NCBI GenBank assembly: GCA_030680835.1 | Contig: JAUXUD010000051.1 | Location: 1-49,256 of the forward strand | Direction of reading: 5' to 3' | Length of the DNA stretch: 49,256 nucleotides | From: Bacteroidota bacterium | Lineage (GTDB): Bacteria; Bacteroidota; Bacteroidia; UKL13-3 | Shown here: positions 16,548 through 26,430 of the stretch, in pieces | How the letters are laid out: every line of letters begins with the position of its first letter | How positions within the stretch are numbered: position 1 is the first letter of the stretch | Notes under the pieces: model-generated | What the model saw: the letters and a program-made list of their open reading frames with translations, nothing else | Told to the model about the DNA's origin: nothing | Databases searched by the model: none | Made by a program: the position numbers and the translations under genes

Positions 16548-17798
16548 ATGGAAATATTAGTTTATGCCGATTGGTTTCAAAAAGAAGAACCTGTTTTGAT
16601 GGGAATTTTAACCCATATTATTGAAAATGGGGAAGAACTGTATTCTTTCGAATATTCAAAAAATTGGCTAAAAAATGAAAATTTTGCTCATTTTGACCAA
16701 AATTTAGGGCTTTTTAATGAAAAATCAGTTAAAATATCGAAAAACGGTACTTTCGAGATATTGCTGGATTCCTGTCCGGATGGATGGGGAAGAAAGCTTA
16801 TTTCAAGAGAAAATGCACTTTTGGCGCAAAAGGAAAATGGTGCTGTAAAGTCTTTATCAGAAAGTGATTATTTGCTTTTTCAACCCGATACATTTAGAAA
16901 AGGGGCTTTGAGGTTTAAGTCTTTAGATAAGGGTCCGTTTTTAAGCTATTCGGATCAAACCAACACCCCAAACTTAAGCAGACTGGCCGAACTGGAATAT
17001 GCCTGTTTGCAATTGGAAAGCGGCGATGCTGAAAATAATCCGGAATACGAAAGCGGGCTCAGGATGCTTGTTTCTGCCGGGGCCTCATTGGGAGGTTCGC
17101 GTCCGAAAGCAAATGTATGCGACGATGCCGGCAATTTATGGATTGCGAAATTTCCTTCCTTTTTGGATGAGACAGATGTGGAAGCCTGGGAAATGCTGGC
17201 ACTGATGCTTGCAAAAGCAAGCGGAATATGGGTGTGCCAATCCCAACTGCTAAAGTTAGCATCATATAAAAGCACCTTTTTAACCCGCAGATTCGACAGA
17301 ACCGCCACCGGAAGAATTCATTTTGTTTCGGCATCAGCCTTGCTTAAAAACAATTTGGGTGCAAAGCCCGGCGAGGTAAAAAGCTACCTCGAAATTGCCG
17401 AATTCATTAGCAGGAGCGGGGCTGAACCCAAAGCCGACCTGGAGCAACTTTGGCGCAGGATTGTGTTTAATATCTGCATATCCAATACCGATGACCACGC
17501 GCGCAATCATGGTTTTCTACTAACAAACAAAGGCTGGAAACTTTCGCTTGCCTACGATATGAATCCGGATGAATACGGCGAAGCCCTGACCCTGAATATT
17601 AACGAAACCCAAAATGCCCTGGAATTGGATTTAGCCCTGAGCGTTGCCAAATATTTCGACCTCAAAGAAAAACAGGCCCTGCACATCATTTCAGAAATTG
17701 CCGAGCAATGCAATCAGTGGTATGAAGTTGCCAAAAAACTCAATATCCCTCCAAATGAAAGACAATTGATGAGTAAAGCTTTTAATAGAAGCTTGTGA
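16548..17798 (+). CDS. hipA: HipA-family kinase toxin
   Basis: 416 residues. The motifs are complete: LLDSCPDGWGRKL in the N-terminal domain (73-84), the ATP loop SLGGSRPKA (180-188), Lys201 in WIAKFPS, LTRRFDRT (245-252), the catalytic loop NTDDHARN (313-320) and Asp337 in LAYDMNP. It should be a Ser/Thr kinase toxin restrained by the HTH protein encoded upstream. It is only distantly similar to the HipA at 952-2265, so the two loci are not recent duplicates. Confidence 0.9.
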   Translation: MEILVYADWFQKEEPVLMGILTHIIENGEELYSFEYSKNWLKNENFAHFDQNLGLFNEKSVKISKNGTFEILLDSCPDGWGRKLISRENALLAQKENGAVKSLSESDYLLFQPDTFRKGALRFKSLDKGPFLSYSDQTNTPNLSRLAELEYACLQLESGDAENNPEYESGLRMLVSAGASLGGSRPKANVCDDAGNLWIAKFPSFLDETDVEAWEMLALMLAKASGIWVCQSQLLKLASYKSTFLTRRFDRTATGRIHFVSASALLKNNLGAKPGEVKSYLEIAEFISRSGAEPKADLEQLWRRIVFNICISNTDDHARNHGFLLTNKGWKLSLAYDMNPDEYGEALTLNINETQNALELDLALSVAKYFDLKEKQALHIISEIAEQCNQWYEVAKKLNIPPNERQLMSKAFNRSL

Positions 17799-17874
17799 AT
17801 TATGAATTACGAGTGACGAATTACGAATTACGAGTGACGAAATACAATGTAAAATGTACGATGTACGATGTGCG
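17799..17874. repeat. Heptamer repeat tract
   Basis: AATTACG/AGTGACG units (about 17801-17842) are followed by TACAATG/TACGATG units to about 17873. The period is 7 bp. The tract fills the start of the gap between two convergent genes. Confidence 0.75.
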
Positions 17875-17952
17875 AAGTTGACGTTAAGCTTGTTAAACCA
17901 CGTTACCAAAGCACAGAATCTCATTTCTCATTTCTCATCCTCCCATTTCGCT

Positions 17953-18711
17953 TTAATCCCCCTGCGCATCCTTCATCATCGCTCCAGACAGTTCCGGACC
18001 CAGATAAATATCTATGATTGTATGCAAGCCATATAAAAGTGGAGTTAGCAAAACGGCAATCGTTAATTTATAAATATAATTTACAACTCCTATTCCGAGT
18101 ACCAGGTTTAAGTCCCAGCCGGCCCCGATATAAAAGGCAATGATTAATACTACAAAGCTGTCGATAAACTGCGAAACCACCGTGGAGCCCGTTGAACGCA
18201 GCCAAAGAAATTTTTCACCGCTGCGTTTTTTGATATAATGAAATACAGTTACATCAATAAGTTGTCCGATTAAAAATGCCACCAGCGAGCCAATAATAAT
18301 CCATAAACCCTGACCGAAAATCTGGCCATAGGCATTTTGCATATCCAGCGGTCCGGCAGGGGTTTCTTTGCTGAGCCAAAAATCGGCGGGAGTTAAACCG
18401 ATTGCAAAGTAAATGGCTATAAAAGCATAGGTAATTAATGCGGCAGCTATATAGGAATAAAGCCTGACTCCTTTCGGTCCGAAATATTCATTAATAATAT
18501 CCGTCATGATAAAAACAACAGGCCACAATAAAACCCCGGCAGTCATGTTAAAAGAAAGGGTATTGCCCAGCACGTTCCAGTTGGCCGGATTAATACCCAG
18601 GGTTTTTTCAAGCGAAAATATTTTTACACCTATAAATTCTGCAATAATTGCATTGGCAATAAAAAATGAACCCAAAACCAGAAATAAGATCGTTCGTTTG
18701 TTTTCTTTCAT
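17953..18711 (-). CDS. yhhQ: Queuosine precursor transporter (YhhQ/VUT family)
   Basis: An inner-membrane importer of 252 residues from ATG 18711, about seven membrane segments. The family takes up preQ0/preQ1 for queuosine tRNA modification. Family features include the N-terminal FFIANAIIAEFIGVKIF, VFIMTDIINEYFG, GSLVAFLIGQLIDVTVFHYIKK and STVVSQFIDSFVVLIIAFY. It stands alone; no queuosine synthesis gene is nearby, which fits a salvage role. Confidence 0.92.
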   Translation of the reverse strand: MKENKRTILFLVLGSFFIANAIIAEFIGVKIFSLEKTLGINPANWNVLGNTLSFNMTAGVLLWPVVFIMTDIINEYFGPKGVRLYSYIAAALITYAFIAIYFAIGLTPADFWLSKETPAGPLDMQNAYGQIFGQGLWIIIGSLVAFLIGQLIDVTVFHYIKKRSGEKFLWLRSTGSTVVSQFIDSFVVLIIAFYIGAGWDLNLVLGIGVVNYIYKLTIAVLLTPLLYGLHTIIDIYLGPELSGAMMKDAQGD

Positions 18712-18827
18712 AGGATTATACCAATTATGATGAATTAACTGAAGCAATTTAATAAAATTAACATCCAATCCCTATAACTGGTTCAAAATGTCTGAAATAT
18801 TACGTAAATCGCAAACAAATTAAAGTG

Positions 18828-18934
18828 GAAAGTATGAAGTATGAAGTATGAAGTATGAGGTATGAGGTATGAGGTATGAGGTATGAGTTTTAAATTACAT
18901 CGTACATCGTAAATTGTACATCGTACATCGTAAC
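18828..18934. repeat. Two heptamer tracts upstream of the S9 peptidase
   Basis: AGTATGA/GGTATGA units run from about 18831 to 18887. CATCGTA/AATTGTA units then run from about 18897 to 18932, ending 18 bp before the next start codon, so the repeat lies in the promoter or 5' leader of the peptidase gene. Confidence 0.75.
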
Positions 18935-18950
18935 TCTTAAATATTTAATT

Positions 18951-21071
18951 ATGAAAAAAATAATATTCCTGTTGCTGGTATTCCCTTTTTTTGTTATGGC
19001 ACAAAATAAATTGACGGTTGAAAAGCTATGGCAAATGGGACGATTAAGCGATCCGCAAATTTCGTCTGATGGTAAAACAATAATTTATGGGGTGAGAACC
19101 TATGATGTAAAAGCCAATAAGGGAACCAATATCATTTATGCAAAAAATACAGCTTCGGGTGAACCCATAGCAATTGCAGATGCAAAAAATAATGCTTCCG
19201 CTGCGCGCTTTACACCCGATGGAAAAAAGATAAGTTATATGAGCGCCGAAACGGGGGATATGCAATTGTGGGAAATGGACCTGCAAGGAAGCAACAAAAA
19301 GCAGATAACGCGTTTTGCCGGTGGGATAGGAGGGTATAAGTACTCGCCAAAGCTTAGCCATATTGCCTATACAGCCGATGTAAAAATGGATAAAGAGGCA
19401 AAGGAAATTTATCCTGATCTGGACAAAACAAATGCACGTATTATTGATGGATTATTTTACCGGCACTGGGATGCCTGGCATGATTATGCATACAGTCATT
19501 TGTTTATTGTGGGCTATGCCAATGGAGCCATAATGGGTGAACCTACTGATTTAATGAAGGACGAAAAATTTGATTGTCCGATTCCTCCCAATGGCGATGA
19601 TGATGAATTTAACTGGAATGCAGATGGAACTAAAATTGCTTACGATTGCAAAAAATTAAGCGGAACCCAGGATGCACTTTCAACCAACAGCGATATTTAT
19701 GTTTATGATATAATTACGAAACAAACCCAAAATATTTCGGAAGCAAATCCGGGCTTCGACCGCAATCCGCAATTTTCTCCAGATGGCAGCATACTGGCTT
19801 GGTTAAGCATGGCAACTCCGGGTTACGAAAGCGACCGTAATACACTGGTGATGCTTGATTTTGGTTCACTATTATTAAATGATAAAACACCTAAAAATGG
19901 TGAAACACGCAGCAGTAATTTACCTGAAATTATAAAAATAAGTGCAGATTTTGATTACCCGGTTGAAAGTTTTAAATGGGCAGAAGATGGCAAATTGATT
20001 TTTGCAATCGTGAGCGAGAAAGGAACCAAACATATTGTAGGTTTTTGGCCGGATGCAAGAGGCTTTGCCACGGAGTTATTGGTTGGAGATTTTGACGTGA
20101 ATGAATTTTGTTTACAGGGTAAAAGTACCAATGCCCTTATGTTTGCAAATACTTCCAGCATCAGTCATCCCAACCTGTTGATGAAGTATCAGTTTACCTA
20201 TTCAAAAAAGAATCTTGAGGATAAAAAGTTAACAACGGATTTATTGTATTTCAATCCCAACAAAGCTTTGCTGAATGAGATAAAAATGGGTGCAGTAAAA
20301 AAGCGCATGGTAAAAACTACGGATGGAAAAGAGATGTTGGTTTGGGTTATTTATCCACCCGATTTTGATTCTGCCAAAAAATACCCAACCCTGTTGTATT
20401 GCCAGGGCGGACCTCAAAGTATGGTATCGCAGTTTTTTAGTTACCGCTGGAATTTTCAGTTGATGGCCGCACATGGTTATATCGTGGTGGCTCCCAACCG
20501 AAGAGGCTTGCCGGGTTTTGGCAGCACATGGAATGATGCGATTATGAATGATTATGGCGGTCAATGTCAGAAAGATTATTTAAGTGCCATTGATGATGTG
20601 AGCACTGAACCTTATGTAAACAAAGAAAAGCTGGGAGCTGTAGGAGCCAGCTTTGGCGGTTACAGTGTATATTGGCTTGCCGGAAATCACAACAAGCGGT
20701 TTAAGGCATTTATAGCGCATTGCGGTATGTTTAATATGGAAAGCTGGTATGGCAGCACCGAAGAAATGCATTTTGCCAACCGCGATAACGGAGGACCTTA
20801 CTGGAGCCAGACTGCAAGTCCGAATAATTTCGATTCATCTCCGCATAAATTTGTGAAGAAATGGGATACCCCCATTCTGGTGATTCATAACGAAAAGGAT
20901 TACCGCGTGCCGCTTACCCAGGGCATGGAAGCCTTTACAGCAGCCCAGGTTCAGGGAATCCCCAGCCGTTTCTTATATTTCCCCGACGAAAACCATTGGG
21001 TGGTAAAACCCCAAAACAGCATCCTCTGGCAACGTGTATTTTTTGAATGGTTAGACACTTATCTTAAGTAA
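18951..21071 (+). CDS. S9-family prolyl oligopeptidase / aminoacyl peptidase
   Basis: A 706-residue exported peptidase; residues 1-18 are a signal peptide ending VMA. A WD40-like beta-propeller (TolB-type repeats such as ARFTPDGKKISY and PQFSPDGSILAWLS) spans about 30-400. An alpha/beta hydrolase domain follows with Ser567 in GASFGGYS, Asp650 in HNEKDYRV and His682 in ENHWV. It should cut short peptides in the periplasm. It is a single gene. Confidence 0.94.
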   Translation: MKKIIFLLLVFPFFVMAQNKLTVEKLWQMGRLSDPQISSDGKTIIYGVRTYDVKANKGTNIIYAKNTASGEPIAIADAKNNASAARFTPDGKKISYMSAETGDMQLWEMDLQGSNKKQITRFAGGIGGYKYSPKLSHIAYTADVKMDKEAKEIYPDLDKTNARIIDGLFYRHWDAWHDYAYSHLFIVGYANGAIMGEPTDLMKDEKFDCPIPPNGDDDEFNWNADGTKIAYDCKKLSGTQDALSTNSDIYVYDIITKQTQNISEANPGFDRNPQFSPDGSILAWLSMATPGYESDRNTLVMLDFGSLLLNDKTPKNGETRSSNLPEIIKISADFDYPVESFKWAEDGKLIFAIVSEKGTKHIVGFWPDARGFATELLVGDFDVNEFCLQGKSTNALMFANTSSISHPNLLMKYQFTYSKKNLEDKKLTTDLLYFNPNKALLNEIKMGAVKKRMVKTTDGKEMLVWVIYPPDFDSAKKYPTLLYCQGGPQSMVSQFFSYRWNFQLMAAHGYIVVAPNRRGLPGFGSTWNDAIMNDYGGQCQKDYLSAIDDVSTEPYVNKEKLGAVGASFGGYSVYWLAGNHNKRFKAFIAHCGMFNMESWYGSTEEMHFANRDNGGPYWSQTASPNNFDSSPHKFVKKWDTPILVIHNEKDYRVPLTQGMEAFTAAQVQGIPSRFLYFPDENHWVVKPQNSILWQRVFFEWLDTYLK

Positions 21072-21073
21072 AT

Positions 21074-21200
21074 TTACGATGTACAATGTACAATGTACAA
21101 TGTACGATGTACGATGTACGATGTACGATGTACGATGTACGATGTACGATGTACGATGTACAATGTACGATGTACGATGTACAACGTACAATGTATGATG
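21074..21200. repeat. Long TACGATG/TACAATG heptamer array
   Basis: About 17 units with a strict 7-bp period start three bases after the peptidase stop. They differ mainly by a G/A change (TACGATG or TACAATG). This is the cleanest example of the repeat family in the window. Confidence 0.8.
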
Positions 21201-21250
21201 TTAATTTAGGAATTAACTTTTTGAATCAAAAATGAATGGAAATTGGATTA

Positions 21251-21592
21251 TTATTTAATCCTTATTTTTTGGATATCCACAAAGTTCATATTGCCGCCAC
21301 ATTTTTCCTTGTCAATGCTATATTGAACTTTTACATACAGGGGGAATTTGGTGCTTTCGTTGATTCCTGAATTGGATGGCATTTCATCAATCAGATAATA
21401 AGTACCTGAATATTGTTCCGGATTATTTTCAAAATTGATTAACAAACCGCCGCAGCACATACATTTTCTTAAATCATAACCGGTAATCACCGCATCCGTC
21501 ATTTTAAATATTTCTGGATCTCTTTTTCTGCAGGATGAAAATACAATAACAAACAAAACTGCAAATTTCAATAAAGTAGTAGTTGTTTTCAT
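21251..21592 (-). CDS. Small lipoprotein, hypothetical
   Basis: 113 residues from ATG 21592. Hydrophobic N-terminus with lipobox VFSSC (Cys about residue 21) predicts a lipidated envelope protein. The mature part holds a cysteine-rich CMCCGG motif and a KCGGN motif, possibly a metal site or disulphides. I do not recognise the family. Convergent with the peptidase gene. Confidence 0.7.
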   Translation of the reverse strand: MKTTTTLLKFAVLFVIVFSSCRKRDPEIFKMTDAVITGYDLRKCMCCGGLLINFENNPEQYSGTYYLIDEMPSNSGINESTKFPLYVKVQYSIDKEKCGGNMNFVDIQKIRIK

Positions 21593-21732
21593 AATGTAAT
21601 TAATTGTATTGTTTAGACAGGTATAAAAGGCAAAAAGTTGCAAAAACCCGGAATCAAAATTAATATAAATTGTCTAAACAAATTAATTCTGGCTTATTTT
21701 TTTAATAATTTCCCTATTTTCGCCCCCCGCCC

Positions 21733-21818
<86 letters not shown>

Positions 21819-21944
21819 AACTACAAAACCAAATTCAACCAAATCCTTGTAAATATAATATTTTACAGGGATTTTCTTTTTTCAATAAACTCAATTCTAC
21901 CAAATTTTATCATATTTAATTACACCAATTAGGATACCTTTTCA

Positions 21945-21952
21945 TAAATTTG
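21945..21952 (+). promoter_or_regulatory. Putative -7 box of the integrase gene
   Basis: TAAATTTG fits TAnnTTTG, 30 bp before the integrase ATG; no good -33 box is seen. The box lies inside the element, so the gene would carry its own promoter. Confidence 0.35.
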
Positions 21953-21981
21953 TAATAGGTAACCGAATAATACATAAAATA

Positions 21982-23196
21982 ATGACACCAACCTTTAGTA
22001 TCCTGTTTTATATCAGGAAAGATAAATCAATAGATGATGAAACAACTGCACCTATATACTGTCGTATTACTATCAACGGAAAGAGAGCGGAGTTTTCTAC
22101 CAAAAGAAATGTGCCGATTAGTAAATGGAAACCAGGGTCAGAATCAGTTACAGGGACCAATGAGTTTGCCAAAGCGACCAACCATTATTTGTCACAAGTT
22201 AAATCTCAATTACATGAGTTTTATGCACGACTTCAAAGAGATGAAAAGGTTATTACTGCACCAATTTTAAAGAAAGTATATTTTGGACTGGATAAAGTTG
22301 ATTATGGATTGTTTAAATTATTTGAAGACCATAATTATCAGATTAAGGAACTCATTGGGCAAAAATACGCTGCTGGTACACACCAAAGATATCAAACTAC
22401 ATTTGAACACATTAAGAAATACATAGCATTTAAGTATCACAGGACTGAGTTTAATGTAAGAGAAATCGATTATGATTTTATAACTGGTTTAGATCATTAT
22501 CTGAGGGTGAAGCATCATTGTAGCAACAACACTGCATTAAAGTACATCAAAAACTTTCGAAAGTTAGTAATCCTTGCGAAATCTAAAGGATTAATTACAT
22601 CTGATCCATTTAACAATTTCAAAACAAAACTAGAACCTGTTGAACGAGGCTATTTAACAGAAGAAGAATTGAATTCCATTGCAGGCAAAGTTATAACAAA
22701 TACCAGGATTGACCAAATACGAGACATCTTCTTATTCCAGTGTTATACTGGATTGGCATACATTGATATTAAACAGCTGAAAAGGTCCCAAATTATTAAA
22801 GATGAGGAAGGCAAGCAATGGATTCGAACTCACAGAGAGAAAACCAATACTCTTGTAAAAGTGCCAATATTTCCAGTTGCATTTCGGATAATCGAAAAAT
22901 ATCAAAATCATCCAGAATGTGAAGAAGGTGGGTTGGTTTTGCCAGTAAAAAGTAATCAGAAAATGAATGTATATTTAAAGGAATTAGGCGGCATTTGCGA
23001 CATCGAAAAAAACATGTCAAGTCATTTAGCCAGACATACATTTGCTACTACTGTAACGCTTAAAAACGGCATTAGCTTGGAAGTAGTATCAACAATGCTT
23101 GGTCATAAAAAGCTTAGTACCACAAAAATTTATGCAAAGATGCTGGATGAGCGAGTTGGTAATGAAATGGGAAAAATTGCCGATAAGTTCAAATAA
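21982..23196 (+). CDS. int: Tyrosine recombinase / integrase of the element
   Basis: A 404-residue site-specific recombinase. An N-terminal arm-binding region and SAM-like domain (about 85-205) are followed by the catalytic domain. Catalytic residues are His348 and Arg351 (HLARH), His375 (LGHKK) and Tyr384 (TTKIYAK). The first catalytic Arg is replaced: the motif reads CYTGLAYIDIKQL, with Ala where many integrases have Arg. This substitution is common in Bacteroidota integrases; IntDOT of CTnDOT also lacks this Arg. The position beside attL fits tRNA-targeted integration and excision. Confidence 0.95.
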   Translation: MTPTFSILFYIRKDKSIDDETTAPIYCRITINGKRAEFSTKRNVPISKWKPGSESVTGTNEFAKATNHYLSQVKSQLHEFYARLQRDEKVITAPILKKVYFGLDKVDYGLFKLFEDHNYQIKELIGQKYAAGTHQRYQTTFEHIKKYIAFKYHRTEFNVREIDYDFITGLDHYLRVKHHCSNNTALKYIKNFRKLVILAKSKGLITSDPFNNFKTKLEPVERGYLTEEELNSIAGKVITNTRIDQIRDIFLFQCYTGLAYIDIKQLKRSQIIKDEEGKQWIRTHREKTNTLVKVPIFPVAFRIIEKYQNHPECEEGGLVLPVKSNQKMNVYLKELGGICDIEKNMSSHLARHTFATTVTLKNGISLEVVSTMLGHKKLSTTKIYAKMLDERVGNEMGKIADKFK

Positions 23197-23556
23197 CGAT
23201 TATTAAAATATTCATAATTAGTTTGCTATTTGAGGTCCAAAATAAATTTTAAGAATTAATTAGGAATGGACTTTAATATATTTGAATCGGTTTATTATTG
23301 AGCATATTAATAAGCTCAAAATTGTTCTTTGACTTATGGGAAATCGATTTATTTAGAGGGCATAATTTTACCCCAATTGCCCGAATCTTTGTAAGCTTAT
23401 CAAATAAGCTTCGTTTTAATAACGCTAATTGTATTTCAAAATAAATTTGAAACATATATTTAGTAAGCAGTTGGCATGGTCCGACTGAAAATCATGGTAA
23501 CAATATGGCAACCCCATAGCAGTAAAAGCCATCACATTATTTAAGTCCTGAGTTTT
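23197..23556. other. AT-rich gap after the integrase
   Basis: No convincing gene. A short imperfect hairpin, CAGTTGG/CCGACTG with one G-T pair, lies at about 23469-23488. The region may hold the promoter of the excisionase-like gene and recombination-protein sites. Confidence 0.4.
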
Positions 23557-23886
23557 GTGATGTTTATGTTACCCACCTGGCAATTTAAATCTCAATTTAA
23601 AAAATTGATGACCGAATTAACAAACTTGCTTCCAAGGGAGCAAGAACCTCATACTGATTTAAAAAAAATCATTGAGGAAATGATACTTAATCTTAACCCC
23701 TTTGCAAAAAGGTGGTTAAGAACACAGGAGGTGAAGGCCATTTTAGGACTTTCAACCTCGGCAATTCAAAACCTGCGTATAGCAGGTGTTCTACCATATA
23801 CTAAAATGGGTGGAACTATTTATTATGATTACCAAGATATAAATGCAATCCTGGTTAAAAACAAGGTGTCGTATGGAAGAGAATAA
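23557..23886 (+). CDS. HTH_17 / excisionase-like DNA-binding protein
   Basis: 109 residues from a GTG at 23557; ATGs at 23560 and 23566 are also possible. The C-terminal half is a MerR-like winged helix of the HTH_17 type: RWLRTQEVKAILGLSTSAIQ, then GVLPYTKMGGTIYYDYQDI. On Bacteroidota elements such genes serve as excisionases or regulators of excision. It overlaps the next gene by 14 bases, so the two are coupled. Confidence 0.85.
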   Translation: MMFMLPTWQFKSQFKKLMTELTNLLPREQEPHTDLKKIIEEMILNLNPFAKRWLRTQEVKAILGLSTSAIQNLRIAGVLPYTKMGGTIYYDYQDINAILVKNKVSYGRE

Positions 23887-25012
23887 CAACATCAATCCAA
23901 TGGACAACCTTCTTTCTATTTATAACGACGTTGTTGGTCAAGTGGATGGGAGTCAAAGCACGACAAAGGATTCACTTAAATTAACTGTCAATACTGAAGT
24001 TAAGAAATCGGCTCTCACCATGTCATTGAAGGATATGATTGTTAGGGTTAAATCTGAACCACCAATCCAAACAATTTATTCAGGGATTACTGATAACTCA
24101 TTAGGATTTATTGTTGGACCACCTAAATGTGGTAAAACAATATTTTGTGAAAACTTAGCTTTGAGTATAGCAGCAGGTGTGGACGACTATTTAGGATTGC
24201 CCATTAACATTAACAACAAACAGGTCCTTTTCATATCACTGGAAGAATTTTATCGTGATCGAACCACAAGAAATGAAAAGCAGGTCAGCCATATAATCAA
24301 CAAAGGAAAGGGAGATGAATGGATTGATAATATAACGGTTGTAACTGAAAATATGCCTAGATATTTTAACTCAGATGCTCATTGGAAGGTTCTTGAAGAT
24401 GTAATAACGGACCATAATCCAGGTATAGTATTCATTGATTCATTAAGCCGAATGTATTCAGGCAGCATAGAGGAAAGCTCAGTAGCAATGCCAATAATGA
24501 AAAGGCTGCGTGAAATCACTAACAAATTGAAGGTATCAATTGTAGTAATTCATCATACTAGCAAGCTCAACAATGCTCCAATAACGATTTATTCAGTGGC
24601 TGGAAGCAGGATAATAGGTCAGGAGGCTGATTTTATCATTGGTATAAATAAAACAAACAGTAACAATCGATACATTAAGGATGTGGCATTTAGATATGCA
24701 CCTGAAAATGATGAAACCGTGAAGCGTTTCAAAATTAACGATAACCTCTGGTTGGAAACTATAGACGTTGTGGAAGAATACGTGCTTCTAGGAGAAAATG
24801 ACGGCAGAAAAGATAATGCCAATTCAGAAATACTCCTGGAATACATCATTAAGACCAACAATGAAAAAGGCGAAGTCAAATCGCAAGATATTATCACTGA
24901 CATTGTCGATGCAGGAACGATGTCACGGCAAACTGCTTTTACTCAGTTAGGTAATCTTGTAAATGTTAAGAAGATAACAAAGGTTGCCAAAGGTAAATAT
25001 AAGCTCCTGTAG
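23873..25012 (+). CDS. RepA-type RecA-fold ATPase / replicative helicase
   Basis: 379 residues from ATG 23873, inside the end of the preceding gene. A RecA-like core carries Walker A GPPKCGKT (82-89), an acidic switch ISLEEFYRDR (about 121-130), Walker B GIVFIDS (184-190) and VVIHHTSK. This matches the RepA/AAA_25 group of hexameric ATPases used by plasmids and integrative elements for replication. A winged-helix-like C-terminus (SRQTAFTQLGNL) follows. Probable role: replication of the excised circle. Confidence 0.85.
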   Translation: MEENNNINPMDNLLSIYNDVVGQVDGSQSTTKDSLKLTVNTEVKKSALTMSLKDMIVRVKSEPPIQTIYSGITDNSLGFIVGPPKCGKTIFCENLALSIAAGVDDYLGLPININNKQVLFISLEEFYRDRTTRNEKQVSHIINKGKGDEWIDNITVVTENMPRYFNSDAHWKVLEDVITDHNPGIVFIDSLSRMYSGSIEESSVAMPIMKRLREITNKLKVSIVVIHHTSKLNNAPITIYSVAGSRIIGQEADFIIGINKTNSNNRYIKDVAFRYAPENDETVKRFKINDNLWLETIDVVEEYVLLGENDGRKDNANSEILLEYIIKTNNEKGEVKSQDIITDIVDAGTMSRQTAFTQLGNLVNVKKITKVAKGKYKLL

Positions 25013-25485
25013 AAGTATAACTTGATTACCTATACTACTTGGACTACCAATCAATCGAAACATGATTAATATAGGTAGTACAGCAAGTCAAGGTTATTTG
25101 GATTGGGCTGGCTCGAATACATCTTCGGGTCAGCCTTATTTATGCAGTCTCATCTGAGCACTTAAAATCCACTTTCCCATAAGTCATTTAGCTTTCTGAC
25201 TGTAATATAATATAGCCCAAAGTTGAATTTCAACTACTATAATTCAGATAATTTACCACATACTTTGCGACAAATTTGGATGTATTTTACTAAATATTTA
25301 GAGCAGATATTAACGCTTATTTTAGGTTCAGAATAGAGAATATTCCCTGGGAAAACAACCTCTCTTAAAACGCATGAAAATGGGCAAATTGGGGCAATAT
25401 TTTAACTTATTATTCAATTGCAAATACCCCTATTAAATCTTAATTGGAATTGAGGATACAATTATATATTTTGCGGTATCAAAGT
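25013..25485. other. Non-coding gap with terminator-like hairpin
   Basis: No gene seen. A stem with GGCTG/CAGCC ends and inner CGAA/TTCG arms (25106-25135), followed by TTATTT, is a likely terminator for the RepA-type gene. Before it, CTATACTAC and TAGTAC words form imperfect inverted repeats (25030-25090) that could be iteron-like sites near a replication gene. Confidence 0.4.
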
Positions 25486-25866
25486 ATGTATATTACAATC
25501 GTTGAAATAGAAAATAGGGGAATAATAATTGGGCAATTTGCATCCAGTCAGGAAGCCATTTTACAATCGGATTCACTGGTTAAAAAGACAGAACCTAACG
25601 GATTAGAGCATGATTTTGAAGCTATATTAAAAGATTTCCCTGAAGCTAGGTGTTATGAAATAATGGGAAATTTATTTTATCCCGATGGCATGTCGATTAT
25701 CAGTGACGGGGTTTGTAGTATAATCGTTGTAGACCTAAAAGATACTGTTAATAGCGTAGATTTATTTATTCGAGGAAGGCAAAATACATCTTTGAATCTG
25801 GAAGACGATGGTTTTGAAACGCTTTTTGAAAAATACAAGATGGAATCTATTATTTGTGCCAATTAA
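25486..25866 (+). CDS. Hypothetical protein
   Basis: 126 residues from ATG 25486 (a TTG at 25444 would add 14). Mixed alpha/beta, acidic, no membrane segment or known motif. Isolated between two non-coding stretches. I do not recognise it. Confidence 0.6.
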   Translation: MYITIVEIENRGIIIGQFASSQEAILQSDSLVKKTEPNGLEHDFEAILKDFPEARCYEIMGNLFYPDGMSIISDGVCSIIVVDLKDTVNSVDLFIRGRQNTSLNLEDDGFETLFEKYKMESIICAN

Positions 25867-26149
25867 AAAGGCATTGTAAATTGGTTCACTAGAGAAAATA
25901 TAACGCTATTCCACAATAGAGCGGCTACAAAGTTACGCAACTACAACCCACAGTCAAACTGTGCCAAGTTCTGTGGTAAATGCTAACAACCCTAAGTTGT
26001 ACTTCAATATATTATTCTTTAGTTAACCAATCGTGAATTGTAGATAGGTCACCTAGAGAAATTATACAATATTAACCAGAAGTTTTGAAAGACAAGCAAT
26101 CGTACTTGTTTAAAGGTAATACAAAAGGTTGTTAAATATCTGATTTGTT

Positions 26150-26395
26150 TTATATATCCGTGGACTTTGTCCACGATACCCGGGGTGGGGGTGGTTGACA
26201 TTATCTGGTGTTTGAATTTACCCCTAAATAACTTCTGTTATTCGGGCGCAGATAGACCCAGTTGCCCAGCTTCATATCATTTATTTTGTTGACTGGGTAT
26301 GTTTCAATTACTCATGTAATTGTTCGGAGAGTTCCTCCACTGCGCTTAAGGATCACTTATTGGTGTCCTCGACCTACTTCTCAGGAATTTTATTA
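26150..26395 (-). ncRNA. Candidate structured non-coding RNA
   Basis: Reading leftward from a strong Bacteroidota-type promoter, the stretch shows six stems: AGGA-CAC/GTG-TCCT (26349-26369), GGAG/CTCC (26326-26338), AATTAC/GTAATT (26306-26321), CCCAGT/ACTGGG (26257-26297), AATAAC/GTTATT (26227-26242) and CGTGGAC/GTCCACG (26159-26175). Most are perfect with 3-6 base loops. There is no open frame of note. I cannot assign an Rfam class. The GC content is higher than that of the surrounding DNA, as expected of a structured RNA in an AT-rich element. Confidence 0.5.
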
Positions 26396-26399
26396 ACTG

Positions 26400-26430
26400 C
26401 AAAGATACGGCTTTTTTTCCAAAAAAGCAA
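26400..26430 (-). promoter_or_regulatory. Promoter of the ncRNA candidate
   Basis: On the minus strand TTG (26430-26428), a 20-bp spacer and TATCTTTG (26407-26400) match the Bacteroidota -33/-7 consensus in sequence and spacing. Transcription would begin near 26393 and run leftward. Confidence 0.6.

Noticed and set aside
21074-21200. Possible small CRISPR-like array
   Set aside because: A strict 7-bp tandem period without spacers; it is a heptamer microsatellite.
23273-23455. 60-codon minus-strand frame after the integrase
   Set aside because: Low-complexity composition, AT-rich, no motif or partner; chance frame.
25919-25931. GGCTACAAAG match to the CRISPR repeat, as a possible tracrRNA anti-repeat
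   Set aside because: Only ten bases match, the handle is absent, and Cas12a needs no tracrRNA.
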